A stretch of DNA of 64,000 bases from Curvibacter microcysteis (GTDB lineage: Bacteria > Pseudomonadota > Gammaproteobacteria > Burkholderiales > Burkholderiaceae_C): positions 310,001 through 374,000 of the forward strand of contig NZ_JAQSIO010000004.1 in the NCBI RefSeq assembly GCF_028649455.1. Reading direction: 5' to 3'. Within the stretch, counting starts at the first letter, position 1; each line of letters begins with the position of its first letter. Position numbers and translations under genes: made by a program. The notes below the pieces were generated by a model. That model worked only from the letters and a program-made list of their open reading frames with translations. It searched no databases and was not told the DNA's origin. Shown here piece after piece: positions 27,743 through 38,278 of this stretch.

Positions 27743-29224
27743 TCATCGACTGGGTCGGATGGCGGCAAACTGAGTCCACTCACCGCGGCGGAACAGCACG
27801 CTGATGGTTTTGCTGCGATCCGCCCTGGCCAGCGCCGCCTCGAACTCCTTCACACTGCCAACCTCTGAATTGGCAATGCCCAGGATGACGTCGCCTTCAC
27901 GCAGGCCGGCTCTCGCGGCCGCATCGCTGACCGCATCGACACGAACCCCGCCCTTGAGCTTGAGCTCCTTCTTCTGTGCCGCGGTCAATTCGCTGACCAC
28001 CAAACCCAGAGATTGACCAGCAGAAGAACCCTTTGGTTTTTCCTCGCGCTCAGCGCCTTTGCGCGCACTGGCTTCAGGCTCGATCTCGGCGATGGTGATG
28101 GCCAGATCCTTGTTGGCACCGCGGCGGAACACCGTCACCGTGCTGCGAGAGCCCGGTTTGGTGTTGCCCACCAGTCGGGGCAGGTCTGCGCTCTTTTCAA
28201 TGGTCTTGCCATCAAAGCGCACGATGATGTCTCCTGGCTCGACACCCGCCTTGTCCGCAGGTGAACCGGTTTCAACCCCGCGCACCAAAGCGCCCTGGGC
28301 TTTGGGCAAGCCCAGGGACTCAGCCACCTCTTTGCTGACTTGATCGATCTGCACGCCAATGCGACCGCGCGAGACACGCCCAGTGGCACGCAGCTGCTCG
28401 CTGACACGCACGGCCTCGTCGATGGGAATGGCAAACGAGATGCCCATGAAGCCCCCCGAGCGCGAGTAGATCTGGCTGTTGATGCCCACCACCTCACCAC
28501 GCATATTGATCAGCGGTCCACCCGAATTGCCAGGGTTGATCGCCACATCGGTCTGGATGAAGGGCAGGTAGTCCCCTGTGTCTCGCTGCTTGGCACTCAC
28601 AATGCCAGCCGTCACGGTGTTCTCGAGGCCGAAGGGCGAGCCAATCGCCATGACCCATTCGCCGACCTTCAGACGGCCGGTATCGCCCAACTTCACCGCA
28701 GGCAGGCCAGTGGCCTCGATCTTGACCACGGCCACGTCGGTGCGCTTGTCGGCGCCGACAATGCGCGCCTTGAATTCACGCTTGTCGGTCAGGGTGACCA
28801 CCACTTCATCAGCGTCCTCCACCACATGGGCATTGGTCATGATGAAGCCATCAGAAGTCAGCACAAAACCCGAGCCCACGCCTCGCGGCTGGGCTTCTTC
28901 ATCCTGCTGGGGTTTTTGTTGCCGCGGCCCCTGGCGCGGCACATTGGGAACGGGCAGACCAAAGCGCCGGAAAAACTCCAACATCTCCTCATCAACACCC
29001 CCACCATTGGCGGCACGGCTAGAGGCTTTCTCGAGGGTTCGGATATTGACCACCGAGGGGCCCACCTGCTCGACCAGATCGGTGAAGTCAGGCAGGGCGC
29101 GCACGGTGGCGGCAGACTGCGCCTGGGCCGCTTGCACCGGAAGCAAAGAAACAGCCGAGGTGCCAGCCATGGCGGCGGCCAGTGCCACAAGGCGCAGGCG
29201 CTTCCAATAGATGTTGTGCATCAT
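27743..29224 (-). CDS. mucD: Periplasmic serine protease, DegP/HtrA (MucD) family
   Basis: This HtrA-type protease/chaperone clears misfolded envelope proteins and restrains sigma-E activation. The 493-residue protein has a signal peptide (1 to about 36, cleaving near VQAAQAQS). The trypsin-like domain has triad His133 (TNAHVV), Asp163 (RTDVAVV) and Ser234 (GNSGGP). Two PDZ domains follow, at about 275-370 and 395-490. It is the last gene of the minus-strand order rpoE-rseA-rseB-mucD, separated from rseB by 87 bases, so a further promoter is possible. The usual sigma-E pathway partners are all present here. Confidence 0.95.
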   Translation of the reverse strand: MMHNIYWKRLRLVALAAAMAGTSAVSLLPVQAAQAQSAATVRALPDFTDLVEQVGPSVVNIRTLEKASSRAANGGGVDEEMLEFFRRFGLPVPNVPRQGPRQQKPQQDEEAQPRGVGSGFVLTSDGFIMTNAHVVEDADEVVVTLTDKREFKARIVGADKRTDVAVVKIEATGLPAVKLGDTGRLKVGEWVMAIGSPFGLENTVTAGIVSAKQRDTGDYLPFIQTDVAINPGNSGGPLINMRGEVVGINSQIYSRSGGFMGISFAIPIDEAVRVSEQLRATGRVSRGRIGVQIDQVSKEVAESLGLPKAQGALVRGVETGSPADKAGVEPGDIIVRFDGKTIEKSADLPRLVGNTKPGSRSTVTVFRRGANKDLAITIAEIEPEASARKGAEREEKPKGSSAGQSLGLVVSELTAAQKKELKLKGGVRVDAVSDAAARAGLREGDVILGIANSEVGSVKEFEAALARADRSKTISVLFRRGEWTQFAAIRPSR

Positions 29225-29311
29225 GGACCTTTCAAGGATCGAATTGTCAAAAGCAAGGAAACAAGAACCAGCGCGGCCCGAGCTTGGGCCGCGTCGGGTA
29301 AAGATAGGGAC

Positions 29312-30454
29312 TTACTTGCGCCGCTCAAGGTTTTGAGCGAACAACTTGAGGGTGGCCAAAGGAACCTCCCCCACCAGGGTCAGCCACCAGTCGCCCGACC
29401 AGCGACGGGCCAGGGTCTGGGTGGCGCCCATGGACACCAGCACCTCGTCTTGCGGGTGGGGCTGCCGGCCATAAGGTTCGACAAACAAGGACACCGTGGC
29501 CAGGCCATCGGAGAAAGTCCATTGCAAAGTAGGTGCCAGCGCCGCACCGGGCCCTGCCACAGGCGCCGCACCGTTGCTGCGCTGGTAGCAACTCACCGAC
29601 TGAAAGCCTGCCACGGGACTCTTCAGACCCCAGCCTTCTTGCTGGGGCGTGGTCTTGACCAATTCAGCGTGCTCGACGCGGTAGCCGCTGGTGTTGTTCA
29701 TCATCTGAGCCAGCTTGTCCATCTTGACATTGGCATCCAAGTCAAGTTCGGAGAACGCAGCCTGCTCCAGCACCTTGCCGTCGACATCCAGGGTTTGGAT
29801 TTTGATGGCCAAGCCAGACTTCTTCTCGCTCCAGATGCGGTAACCGTAGCGCAAGCCATCCTTGGGTTGGATCTGCACCACGTCGGCGTCAAAGCCTGCG
29901 ACCCGGTCCAGACCTGTCGATTGGGCTTGGTAGAGCGCCGCCAAGGCAGGGTCACCCGCTCGTTTCAAATTGGGAAACAGCCCCAGCGATTCGCGCTTTT
30001 CCGAGCGCGCAACGCGGGCGTCGGGCAAAAAGGTGATGACCTGGTCATTGCGCCGCAGGGTGGAGCGCGGCGGCCCCGTGAGGGCATCAACCCGCTCCAT
30101 CTGCAAGTCACCATCACAGACATGCCAAATGCGCGAGCTGTACATGCCGCCCGCAGCAGACATCACGACAAAGGTGCCGACATAGGCACGGCGACTGGAG
30201 GCGTTGTGCAAACGGAGAAGCCACTGGTTCAAATCTCGCTCGGCACCAGCGTTGGTGGCCGCCGCAGGCGTGGCGCCCGCCATGGAAAAAGCAGGGCCTG
30301 CAGCAGCAGCAGCAGGAGCCGTGCTGCCCGCGATGGCAAAAGGTGCCGTCTGCACCGGCCCGGCACTCCAGGCCGCCAAAGGCCAGGCGAGCGTGGCCAC
30401 ACCCAACCGTCCCGCGTCACACCAAGCTCTCGCTTTCATCACCTGCCTGAGCAT
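29312..30454 (-). CDS. rseB: Sigma-E factor regulatory protein RseB (MucB)
   Basis: RseB binds the periplasmic part of the anti-sigma factor RseA and protects it from cleavage. It is thought to sense mislocalised lipids or lipoproteins. The 380-residue exported protein has an N-terminal signal, an Ala/Pro-rich spacer, and the MucB/RseB domains (LHNASSRRAYVGTFVVMSAAGGMYSSRIWHV at about 80-110, and the C-terminal WTFSDGLATVSLFVEPYG). The start was taken at ATG 30454, which shares one base with the rseA stop; ATG 30439 is an alternative. Gene order strongly supports the assignment. Confidence 0.9.
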   Translation of the reverse strand: MLRQVMKARAWCDAGRLGVATLAWPLAAWSAGPVQTAPFAIAGSTAPAAAAAGPAFSMAGATPAAATNAGAERDLNQWLLRLHNASSRRAYVGTFVVMSAAGGMYSSRIWHVCDGDLQMERVDALTGPPRSTLRRNDQVITFLPDARVARSEKRESLGLFPNLKRAGDPALAALYQAQSTGLDRVAGFDADVVQIQPKDGLRYGYRIWSEKKSGLAIKIQTLDVDGKVLEQAAFSELDLDANVKMDKLAQMMNNTSGYRVEHAELVKTTPQQEGWGLKSPVAGFQSVSCYQRSNGAAPVAGPGAALAPTLQWTFSDGLATVSLFVEPYGRQPHPQDEVLVSMGATQTLARRWSGDWWLTLVGEVPLATLKLFAQNLERRK

Positions 30455-31086
30455 CACCGACCGTCTCCCTCAAAGGTGGCGTTGCGCAAAAAGCCTGCCG
30501 GCATCTGCAGCGCCGAACTTCCGCCCGCCTGCTTGTGCGCAGCCAGGAGCTCGTCAAGCCGGGGGTCACGCAACATCACGGCACGCTCACCACTGGACAA
30601 GGCCACGGTTTGCATCGCACCCGTGCGGCTGTCTTGGGCCAGTTGGGGAGAGGAAAGCATCGGCGACTGGCTCGCCAACAAGGCCCAGCCCACAGCGGCC
30701 ACCGCGGTCACCGTGGCCAGACCCGCGACCAAACGCCAACGGAAGACCGGCTGATTGGCTGCTTCCAGGCGCTGAGGTTGAGGGGGCAATGGTTCCGCCA
30801 TGGGCAAGACAGGGGCTTCGGGCGGCGCAATGACCTCATCCTGCAGGCGCGTACGCAGTCGGCTTAAAAAATCAGGCGCCAAGTCGGCGGCCGGATCAGC
30901 CGCCTCATCCCACTCGCCGCGCAACACGTCTCGGCTCAGGTGGTAGGCCTCCCAAGACAGCAAGGCGTCTTCATCGCCATCGATCCGAGCCATGGCACGG
31001 GTCAACTCGACGGCATCCAACCTGCCGTCAGCCAGATCGGAGATCAGTTCGCGGTTTTCAATCTGTCTGTCCATTTGCAATCCCAT
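30454..31086 (-). CDS. rseA: Anti-sigma-E factor RseA (MucA)
   Basis: RseA is a single-span inner-membrane protein that holds sigma-E at the membrane until regulated proteolysis frees it. The 210-residue sequence has the N-terminal anti-sigma domain (RELISDLADGRLDAVELTRAM and WEAYHLSRDVLRG), a span at about 117-138 (RWRLVAGLATVTAVAAVGWALLA), and a periplasmic tail ending VMLRDPRLDELLAAHKQ, where RseB would bind. It starts 6 bases after the rpoE stop. ATG 31074 (MDRQIENREL) is an alternative start. Confidence 0.9.
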   Translation of the reverse strand: MGLQMDRQIENRELISDLADGRLDAVELTRAMARIDGDEDALLSWEAYHLSRDVLRGEWDEAADPAADLAPDFLSRLRTRLQDEVIAPPEAPVLPMAEPLPPQPQRLEAANQPVFRWRLVAGLATVTAVAAVGWALLASQSPMLSSPQLAQDSRTGAMQTVALSSGERAVMLRDPRLDELLAAHKQAGGSSALQMPAGFLRNATFEGDGR

Positions 31087-31092
31087 GATTCA

Positions 31093-31728
31093 TCACCAAC
31101 GTTTGCCGCTTTGATTGGTCAGCAGGGGCTTGACCTTGGCCGATATGGCTTCGCGAGCCCGAAAAATTCGGGAACGCACCGTACCGATGGGGCAATTCAT
31201 GACCTCGGCGATGTCTTCGTAACTCAGCCCCTCGATCTCTCGCAAGGTCACTGCATGCCTCAAATCCTCAGGCAAGGCCTCCATGGCTGCGTTCACCGCC
31301 GCCCCGATTTCCTTGGCTGCCAGCACCGTCTCCGGCGTCTCATCGGAACTTAGTTCGTTTTCCACGCGGGAAGTTTCATCATCTTCATCCCGGCCACGCA
31401 AAGCGCTTTCGTTCATCACCGGATTGCGGCGCAAATCAACCAGGGCTTTTTTGGCGGTGTTGACCGCAATGCGGTACAGCCAGGTGTAGAACTGAGCGTC
31501 GCCACGGAACTGGTGCAGGGCGCGGTAGGCCCGGATGAAGGTTTCTTGCACCACATCGTCAACCAGATCACTGTCGCGCACCATGCGCGCCACCAAACGG
31601 GCCACACGGCGCTGGTACTTGATGACCAGCAACTCAAAAGCGCGCTGGTCTCCCGCCACGGCGCGCTGCACCAGCAACAGGTCGCTGCCCTCAGGGGCCG
31701 TGCTGGTTTCAGAAAGGGAGGTGGTCAT
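31093..31728 (-). CDS. rpoE: RNA polymerase sigma factor RpoE (ECF)
   Basis: Sigma-E directs the envelope-stress regulon. The 211-residue ECF sigma factor has region 2 (FELLVIKYQRRVARLVARM and the -10-recognising DDVVQETFIRAYRALHQF) and region 4 with a helix-turn-helix (LREIEGLSYEDIAEVMNCP, IGTVRSRIFRAREAI). The following rseA-rseB-mucD genes encode its control circuit. A self-activating sigma-E promoter (GGAACTT-N16-TCTGA type) was looked for directly upstream and was not found. Confidence 0.96.
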   Translation of the reverse strand: MTTSLSETSTAPEGSDLLLVQRAVAGDQRAFELLVIKYQRRVARLVARMVRDSDLVDDVVQETFIRAYRALHQFRGDAQFYTWLYRIAVNTAKKALVDLRRNPVMNESALRGRDEDDETSRVENELSSDETPETVLAAKEIGAAVNAAMEALPEDLRHAVTLREIEGLSYEDIAEVMNCPIGTVRSRIFRAREAISAKVKPLLTNQSGKRW

Positions 31729-31752
31729 GACGTCAAAAAGAATACCCAGGGC

Positions 31753-32217
31753 TCAGGAGAGCGGCGGGCGATCAAGCGGCCCGAGGGCAGCGCGCGAATA
31801 TACCGCACAGCGCAGTCCATGCCAGCGCTCAGGCGCCCAAGCGCGTTGCACCCACAACCACACCCCAGCCGACCGGCCGCTGGCTGCAGGCCAGCGCAAG
31901 AGCAAGGCCCACTGAAGGTCCAGCACCACCGTCAGCGCGGCTGCGCTGTCCTCGGACCCGTCAGCTTGGCGGTTCAGCTGCCAGAGCCCACCGTCCCAGA
32001 CCAAGTCCCCCACCGGCAGGCGCCGGGCTTGCACCCAGGCCAGACCCGCCGCGAGCAAGCTGAATACCGCGCCCAGAACAGGTCCCCAGACCGCCCCACC
32101 TGACCGCTGCCACCACAGCAGCTGGACACCCCAAGCCAGCAGCAGCCACAACAGCAACAAACGCTGCGGCCATGGTGATGGCTTCAAACAAAAAGAAACG
32201 GCAGGGGGAGCATGCAT
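31753..32217 (-). CDS. Small membrane protein, YgfX-like, unknown function
   Basis: A 154-residue protein starts at ATG 32217 (MHAPPAVSFCLKPSPWPQRLL). Two adjacent hydrophobic helices (about 18-34 and 42-60) are followed by a cytoplasmic part (DLVWDGGLWQLNRQADGSEDS... LQWALLLRWPAASGRSAGVWLWVQRAWAPERWHGLRCAVY). The pattern of two short spans followed by a beta-rich domain with W-x-L and a terminal RWHGLRCAVYSRA resembles YgfX/CptA-type proteins. It lies between fabF and rpoE, in the position where a gene of this type occurs in related genomes. The assignment is tentative and no function is claimed. Confidence 0.6.
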   Translation of the reverse strand: MHAPPAVSFCLKPSPWPQRLLLLWLLLAWGVQLLWWQRSGGAVWGPVLGAVFSLLAAGLAWVQARRLPVGDLVWDGGLWQLNRQADGSEDSAAALTVVLDLQWALLLRWPAASGRSAGVWLWVQRAWAPERWHGLRCAVYSRAALGPLDRPPLS

Positions 32218-32283
32218 CAACACGCTCCGCCTGCCGCAATGCGAGAGACCCGTGGATTCATCGGGCACTCCCTCGAATGGACA

Positions 32284-33531
32284 TCAAACCAGGCGCTTGA
32301 ACACCAGGGTTCCGTTGGTGCCGCCAAAGCCGAAGTTGTTCTTCACCGCCACGTCGATCTTCAGATCCCGAGCCTCATTGGCGCAGTAGTCCAAATCACA
32401 ATCCGGGTCTTGGTTGAAGATGTTGATGGTCGGCGGGCTCTTCTGGTGGTAGACCGCCAGGGCCGTGAACACGCTCTCGATGCCACCCGCACCACCCAGC
32501 AAGTGGCCGGTCATGGACTTGGTGGAATTGACCACCGTCTTGTAGGCGTGATCGCCCAACGCCGCCTTGATGGCGTTGGACTCGTTCGCATCCCCCAGCG
32601 GCGTGGAGGTTCCGTGAGCGTTGAGGTAGTTGACTTGGTCAGCGTTGACGCCCGCATTGCGCAGCGCCATCTCCATGGAGCGGCGGGGACCGTCCACGTT
32701 GGGTGCCGTCATGTGGTACGCGTCGGCCGACAGACCAAAGCCGCTCACCTCCGCGTAAATGCGAGCACCACGGGCCTTGGCATGCTCGTACTCTTCGAGC
32801 ACCACCACGCCAGAGCCTTCGCCCAGCACAAAGCCGTCACGGTCTTTGTCCCAAGGACGGGAAGCGGTTTTGGGGTCGTCATTGCGCGTGGACAGTGCAC
32901 GGGCTGCGGCAAAGCCACCAATGCCCAGCGGAGACACGGTGGACTCCGAGCCCCCCGCCACCATCACATCGCAATCGCCGTACTCAATCATGCGGGCCGA
33001 CAAGCCAATGGCGTGCAGGCCGGTGGTGCATGCGGTGACCACGGCGATGTTGGGGCCCTTGAATCCATACTTGATGGACACATGGCCAGAAATCATGTTA
33101 ATGATCGACGCCGGCACGAAGAAAGGCGAAATGCGGCGCGGGCCGCGGTTCGTCAGTTCAGCGTGGGTTTGTTCGATCATGGGCAAGCCACCGATGCCCG
33201 CACCGATGTTGCAACCGATGCGAACCGCCTGCTCATCGCTCAGGGCGTCGCCTGTGGGCAAGCCGGAATCAGCCACTGCTTGGATGGCTGCTGCCATGCC
33301 CAGATGAATGAAACGGTCCATGTGACGCGCTTCTTTTTCGGGCATGTACTGGGTGACATCAAAGCCTTTGACCTCACCGGCGAACTTGCAGGCATAGGCG
33401 CTTGCATCGAAGGCGGTGATGAGATCAATGCCAGACTGGCCAGCCAGCAGGTTGTTCCAGGACTCGGCAACCGTATTGCCTACCGGGCTGACACAGCCCA
33501 GCCCAGTGACGACGACGCGACGACGGGACAT
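32284..33531 (-). CDS. fabF: Beta-ketoacyl-ACP synthase II
   Basis: FabF elongates acyl-ACP by decarboxylative condensation with malonyl-ACP and controls temperature-dependent unsaturated chain length. The 415-residue thiolase-fold protein has the nucleophile Cys in [14 protein letters not shown] and the two catalytic His in [11 protein letters not shown] and [27 protein letters not shown] is at the C-terminus. It follows acpP by 117 bases. All family motifs are intact. Confidence 0.97.
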   Translation of the reverse strand: MSRRRVVVTGLGCVSPVGNTVAESWNNLLAGQSGIDLITAFDASAYACKFAGEVKGFDVTQYMPEKEARHMDRFIHLGMAAAIQAVADSGLPTGDALSDEQAVRIGCNIGAGIGGLPMIEQTHAELTNRGPRRISPFFVPASIINMISGHVSIKYGFKGPNIAVVTACTTGLHAIGLSARMIEYGDCDVMVAGGSESTVSPLGIGGFAAARALSTRNDDPKTASRPWDKDRDGFVLGEGSGVVVLEEYEHAKARGARIYAEVSGFGLSADAYHMTAPNVDGPRRSMEMALRNAGVNADQVNYLNAHGTSTPLGDANESNAIKAALGDHAYKTVVNSTKSMTGHLLGGAGGIESVFTALAVYHQKSPPTINIFNQDPDCDLDYCANEARDLKIDVAVKNNFGFGGTNGTLVFKRLV

Positions 33532-33648
33532 ATGAAAATCTCAGTTTGGCCGGACGTCAAACGCCGGCGATCCGTGACAGGTCAGGACCAGCCCGAAGGA
33601 CCGCTCCTGCCCGCACATGAAAAGGTTTCAGACCTGTCCGGAAGGACT

Positions 33649-33993
<345 letters not shown>

Positions 33994-34737
33994 TTACATG
34001 TACATGCCGCCATTGACATGCAACTCCTGGCCAGTCACATACGCAGCCTGCGGCGAGGCCAGGTAAGCGACGGCATGAGCGATGTCAGCAGGGCGGCCCA
34101 GATGCCCTAAGGGGATCTGGGACAGCAGTGCTTTTTGCTGCTCTTCAGGCAGCGAAGCCGTCATGTCGGTGTCGATGAAACCAGGGGCCACGCAGTTGAC
34201 CGTGATGCCACGGCTGCCCAGCTCACGGGCCAGTGCACGGGTCATGCCCGCCACACCCGCCTTGGCGGCCGCATAGTTGGCCTGACCCGGATTGCCGGAA
34301 GCGCCCACAACACTGGTGATGCTGATGATGCGGCCATAACGCTGCTTCATCATCTGACGCATGACACCACGGCTCATGCGAAAGACCGACTTCAGATTGG
34401 TGTCCAGCACCGCATCCCAGTCAGCATCTTTCAAGCGCATGGCCAACATGTCACGGGTGATGCCCGCGTTGTTGACCAGGATCTGCAGGCCGCCGTGCTC
34501 CTTGACGATGCGATCGATCAGGGCCTCGACGGCCTCGCCATCATTCACATCCAGCCGAGCACCTTGACCACCGTGGGCTGCCAGGGTTTCGCCAATGCGG
34601 GCTGCGCCGTCATCGGTGGTGGCCGTGCCAATCACCTTCAAGCCACGCTGGGCCAACTCCAGGGCAATGGCGGCACCAATACCGCGCGAAGCCCCCGTCA
34701 CCAGGGCCACTTGGCCCACAAAATTCACTTCACTCAT
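33994..34737 (-). CDS. fabG: 3-oxoacyl-ACP reductase
   Basis: FabG reduces 3-oxoacyl-ACP with NADPH. The 247-residue short-chain dehydrogenase has the nucleotide-binding GASRGIGAAIA, the conserved NNAGITRD, the active-site Ser-Tyr-x3-Lys (SITSVVGASGNPGQANYAAAK), and C-terminal GGMYM. ATG 34737 overlaps the fabD stop (ATGA). Confidence 0.97.
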   Translation of the reverse strand: MSEVNFVGQVALVTGASRGIGAAIALELAQRGLKVIGTATTDDGAARIGETLAAHGGQGARLDVNDGEAVEALIDRIVKEHGGLQILVNNAGITRDMLAMRLKDADWDAVLDTNLKSVFRMSRGVMRQMMKQRYGRIISITSVVGASGNPGQANYAAAKAGVAGMTRALARELGSRGITVNCVAPGFIDTDMTASLPEEQQKALLSQIPLGHLGRPADIAHAVAYLASPQAAYVTGQELHVNGGMYM

Positions 34738-35684
34738 GCCAACAATCCTTTGGTTTCTGCCAAGGTGACTGGGTCCAGCACCACAGCCCCCACCAATTCA
34801 GCGTCAATGCGCTTGGTCATCCCGGCCAGCACCTTACCAGGACCACATTCCACCAGGGTGTTGACGCCACGGGCCTTGATGGCCTGCACGCATTCGACCC
34901 AACGAACCGGCTGGAAGGCCTGGCGGTAGAGCGCGTCCCGGATGCGATCGAGGTCGGTTTCGACCAGCACATCCACGTTGTTCAACACCGGAATTTGAGG
35001 CGCCGCCAAAGTCAACCCAGCCAACTTCTCGCGCAGCTTGTCCGCTGCTGGCTTCATCAGGCTGGAATGGAAAGGTGCCGACACCGGCAAAGGCAGCGCG
35101 CGCTTGGCGCCCTGGGCCTTGAGGTGTTCACATGCCTTCTCGACGCCCGCCTTGGTGCCTGCGATCACGGTTTGCATGGGGTCGTTGAAGTTGACAGCCT
35201 CAGCCACCTCCACCGAACCGGCGCCAAAAGACTGGGTGACCTCCAGGCAGCCAGCGCGCACCTTGGCTGCATCCATGCCCAGGATGGCGGCCATGGCCCC
35301 CACCCCCACGGGTACAGCTTCCTGCATGGCCGCAGCACGGAATCGCACCAGCGGCGCAGCCTGAGCCAGCGTCAACACACCCGAAGCCACCAGCGCAGAG
35401 TACTCACCCAGCGAATGACCTGCCACCACCGAAGGCTGCAGCCCGGTCTCAGCCATCCAGGCGCGGTAGGCCGCCACGGCTGCCACAAGCATCACGGGCT
35501 GGGTGTTGGTGGTCAGGGCCAAGGCTTCCTTGGGACCCGCATGGATCAGGGCACCAACATCTTCCCCCAAGGCGTCCGACGCTTCTTGCAGGGTTTGCTG
35601 CACCACAGGGTGATCACCCCAGGCGTCGAGCATGCCGACCGATTGGGAACCCTGCCCCGGAAAAACGAATGCAAATGAAGTCAT
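34734..35684 (-). CDS. fabD: Malonyl-CoA:ACP transacylase
   Basis: FabD moves malonyl from CoA to ACP. The 316-residue protein starts at ATG 35684 (MTSFAFVFPGQGSQSVGML). The nucleophile Ser is in GHSLGEYSALVASG and the catalytic His in LPVSAPFHSSLM. A 102-base gap separates it from fabH. No other feature was seen in that gap. Confidence 0.97.
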   Translation of the reverse strand: MTSFAFVFPGQGSQSVGMLDAWGDHPVVQQTLQEASDALGEDVGALIHAGPKEALALTTNTQPVMLVAAVAAYRAWMAETGLQPSVVAGHSLGEYSALVASGVLTLAQAAPLVRFRAAAMQEAVPVGVGAMAAILGMDAAKVRAGCLEVTQSFGAGSVEVAEAVNFNDPMQTVIAGTKAGVEKACEHLKAQGAKRALPLPVSAPFHSSLMKPAADKLREKLAGLTLAAPQIPVLNNVDVLVETDLDRIRDALYRQAFQPVRWVECVQAIKARGVNTLVECGPGKVLAGMTKRIDAELVGAVVLDPVTLAETKGLLA

Positions 35685-35786
35685 GGTGTTGCAAGAATTC
35701 AATCTAGATACGAAGCCCAGCAGCGACGCATGCCGAGCCAAACCCACCCGAGGAGCCAAGCCAAAACAGGCCAGCCGCCCAGCACG

Positions 35787-36764
35787 TCAGTACTGCACCA
35801 GCACCGCACCCCAGGTGAAGCCACCGCCGACGCCCTCGAGCATCAAAGTCTGGCCACGATGCACGCGACCCGAACGAACAGCCGCATCCAAGGCCAAAGG
35901 AATTGAGGCGGCAGACGTGTTGCCATGCTGATCAACGGTGACGACCACCTTGTCCATGGACAACTTGAGCTTGCGCGCCGTGCTTTGCATGATGCGGATG
36001 TTGGCCTGGTGCGGAATCAACCAGTCAATGTCCGCCTCGGTCTTGCCCGCCTTGGCCAAGGTGGCGCGAGCCGCCTCCTCCAGGACACCGACCGCAAGCT
36101 TGAACACCGCCTGGCCATCCATCTTGAGCAAGGGATCGCCCAAGATGTGCCCACCCGACACATGACCGGGCACACACAGAATCCCCACGTGCTTGCCGTC
36201 GGCATGCAAATCAGTGGCCAAGATGCCCGGCTGATCCGACGCCTCCAACACCACCGCCCCCGCACCATCGCCAAACAGCACACAGGTGGTGCGGTCCTTG
36301 AAGTCGAGCAAGCGCGAGAAGACCTCCGAGCCCACGACAAGTGCGCGCGTCGCAGCACCGCTTTGGATCATGGCGTCAGCCACGGTCAGCGCGTACACAA
36401 AACCACTGCAAACCGCCTGCACATCAAAAGCAGCAGCTCCGGCGTTGCCGAGCTTGTGCTGCAAGATGCAAGCCGTCGAAGGAAACACCATGTCCGGCGT
36501 GGACGTGGCCACGATGATCAGGTCGATCTGCGAGGCCTCCAGGCCTGCGGCCTCCAGAGCGCGCTGCGCTGCTTGCAAGGCCAGATCGCTGCTGCCCACA
36601 TCGGGGGCCGCAAAGTGCCGGGCTCGGATGCCCGTGCGCTCCACAATCCATTCGTCTGAGGTTTCAACGCCTTGGGTGGCCAGCTCGGCGGCCAAGTCAG
36701 CGTTGGTGAGTCTGCGCGGGGGCAGATAGCTGCCGGTGCCGGCAATGCGCGAATAACGTCTCAT
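35787..36764 (-). CDS. fabH: Beta-ketoacyl-ACP synthase III
   Basis: FabH starts fatty-acid synthesis by condensing acetyl-CoA with malonyl-ACP. The 325-residue protein has Cys119 ([13 protein letters not shown]), the His in [10 protein letters not shown] and the Asn in [12 protein letters not shown], forming the KAS III triad. The C-terminal [13 protein letters not shown] is typical. ATG 36764 overlaps the plsX stop by 4 bases. Confidence 0.97.
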   Translation of the reverse strand: MRRYSRIAGTGSYLPPRRLTNADLAAELATQGVETSDEWIVERTGIRARHFAAPDVGSSDLALQAAQRALEAAGLEASQIDLIIVATSTPDMVFPSTACILQHKLGNAGAAAFDVQAVCSGFVYALTVADAMIQSGAATRALVVGSEVFSRLLDFKDRTTCVLFGDGAGAVVLEASDQPGILATDLHADGKHVGILCVPGHVSGGHILGDPLLKMDGQAVFKLAVGVLEEAARATLAKAGKTEADIDWLIPHQANIRIMQSTARKLKLSMDKVVVTVDQHGNTSAASIPLALDAAVRSGRVHRGQTLMLEGVGGGFTWGAVLVQY

Positions 36765-37816
36765 GGTGCTGGGGTGCCCGCCGCGCTCGCGCCCAGTTCA
36801 CCCGTGGCCGCCACCAACAGCGGGGCAGCACGGGCAATGCGGACCTTCACACGGTCGAGCAGGTTGTTCCGAGCCGCATCATACGCCCGGTTCAAAGCCT
36901 GCTCGAAAGCGAACTCGTCGGCTGAACCGTGGCTCTTGAACACCAGTCCACGCAGGCCCAGCAAGGCCGCGCCGTTGTAGCGGCGGTAGTCCATTCTCTT
37001 TTTCAAAGAAGATAGGACTGGATAGGCGCAGATGGCAGCAATTTTGGTGAAGATGCTTCGCGAGAATTCTTCACGCAAAAAACCCACGATCATGAAGGCC
37101 AGTCCTTCGGTCGCCTTCAGGGCCACGTTGCCCACAAAGCCATCACAGACCACGATCTCGGTCGTACCCTTGAAAATGTCATTGCCTTCGACGTTGCCGT
37201 AGAAGTTCAGATCACCCGATTGACCCGCGGAGCGCAGCAACTCACCCGCGCGCTTGATCACATCATTGCCCTTGATGACTTCTTCACCAATGTTGAGCAA
37301 CCCGACCGACGGCGTGTTGTCGTTCTTCAGCACCGACACCAGGGCCGACCCCATGACCGCAAACTGCAGCAGGTGTTCTGCCGTGCAATCCACATTGGCC
37401 CCGAGATCGAGCACCGTGGTGGCTTGCCCCTTGCCGTTGGGCATCAGCGCGGCAATGGCCGGGCGATCGATGCCATCCAGGGTCTTGAGCAGGTAGCGAG
37501 CGATGGCCATCAAGGCGCCGGTGTTGCCCGCAGACACGGCCGCATCGGCACGACCATCCTTGACCTGCTGGATGGCCACCCGCATCGAGGAGTCTTTTTT
37601 CTTGCGCAGCGCCACCTCAACGGTGTCGTCCATGCCCACCACTTCGGAGGCAGGCAGGATGTCTGCACGCTCATGGGACCAGTCCGCCATGGACTCGGGT
37701 TTTCCCACCAACAACAGGCGGGCGTCCGCATGCTGATCCAGAAAATGCCGGCAAGCAGCCAGCGTGACACGGGGACCGTGGTCGCCCCCCATGCAATCAA
37801 CAGCCAGAGTGATCAT
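36761..37816 (-). CDS. plsX: Phosphate acyltransferase PlsX
   Basis: PlsX converts acyl-ACP to acyl phosphate, the donor for PlsY in phospholipid synthesis. The 351-residue protein begins [14 protein letters not shown] and has [21 protein letters not shown] and [17 protein letters not shown]. The order plsX-fabH-fabD-fabG-acpP-fabF is the classic lipid-synthesis cluster. Confidence 0.96.
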   Translation of the reverse strand: MITLAVDCMGGDHGPRVTLAACRHFLDQHADARLLLVGKPESMADWSHERADILPASEVVGMDDTVEVALRKKKDSSMRVAIQQVKDGRADAAVSAGNTGALMAIARYLLKTLDGIDRPAIAALMPNGKGQATTVLDLGANVDCTAEHLLQFAVMGSALVSVLKNDNTPSVGLLNIGEEVIKGNDVIKRAGELLRSAGQSGDLNFYGNVEGNDIFKGTTEIVVCDGFVGNVALKATEGLAFMIVGFLREEFSRSIFTKIAAICAYPVLSSLKKRMDYRRYNGAALLGLRGLVFKSHGSADEFAFEQALNRAYDAARNNLLDRVKVRIARAAPLLVAATGELGASAAGTPAP

Positions 37817-37864
37817 TCAGAGCTCAATCAACCGCGTGCGCGGTCTCAAAATGGGGCGCCAACA

Positions 37865-37904
37865 AAAGAAAAGCCCGCGCTACTGAAAGGTAGCATCGGG
37901 CTTT
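37865..37904 (-). terminator. Terminator after rpmF, minus strand
   Basis: AAAGCCCG (37870-37877) pairs with CGGGCTTT (37897-37904), and inside it GCTAC (37879-37883) pairs with GTAGC (37890-37894). The A-rich plus-strand flank at 37863-37871 gives U residues on the minus-strand RNA. It may limit readthrough from rpmF into plsX. Confidence 0.75.
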
Positions 37905-37922
37905 GATGGCTCCGGAAGCAGA

Positions 37923-38105
37923 TCAGGCTTCGGACTTGTTCTTCAGAACCTGACGACCACGGTAGAAGCCGTTCGGGCTGATGTGGTGACGCAGGTGAGT
38001 TTCACCGGTGGTGGCTTCCACTGCAATGCCCGGCACGTTCAGGGCATTGTGCGAGCGGTGCATACCGCGCTTGGAAGGGGACTTTTTGTTTTGCTGGACA
38101 GCCAT
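37923..38105 (-). CDS. rpmF: 50S ribosomal protein L32
   Basis: The 60-residue basic protein has the L32 sequence [20 protein letters not shown] followed by the conserved [17 protein letters not shown]. The zinc-binding Cys residues of some L32 proteins are absent, so this is the Cys-free form. It sits between the YceD-type gene and plsX, the usual location in proteobacteria. Confidence 0.98.
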   Translation of the reverse strand: MAVQQNKKSPSKRGMHRSHNALNVPGIAVEATTGETHLRHHISPNGFYRGRQVLKNKSEA

Positions 38106-38257
38106 GTCAGGCTCCTGAACTTAAGGGTTGTTACATGCGCTTGCGCCGGGGAACCCCCAATGCAAGCAACTCAGTGAGTGCGAAATCGATGAATATCAAC
38201 TCAATCAGCGCGGCAACCAGATCAAAAAGACGCCTAGGAATTCGCGCGAAGCCTTTG

Positions 38258-38263
38258 ATTATA
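38258..38263 (-). promoter_or_regulatory. TATAAT -10 element upstream of rpmF
   Basis: The minus strand reads TATAAT here, 152 bases before the rpmF start and just after the YceD-type gene. No good -35 sits at 16-18 bases, so the promoter would need an activator or a weak -35. The 173-base gap contains nothing else recognisable. Confidence 0.4.
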
Positions 38264-38278
38264 TCCCAAGACGAGGCT

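Noticed and set aside
31729-31760. Sigma-E-type autoregulatory promoter for rpoE
   Set aside because: No GGAACTT-like -35 followed by a TCTGA-like -10 was found on the minus strand directly upstream.
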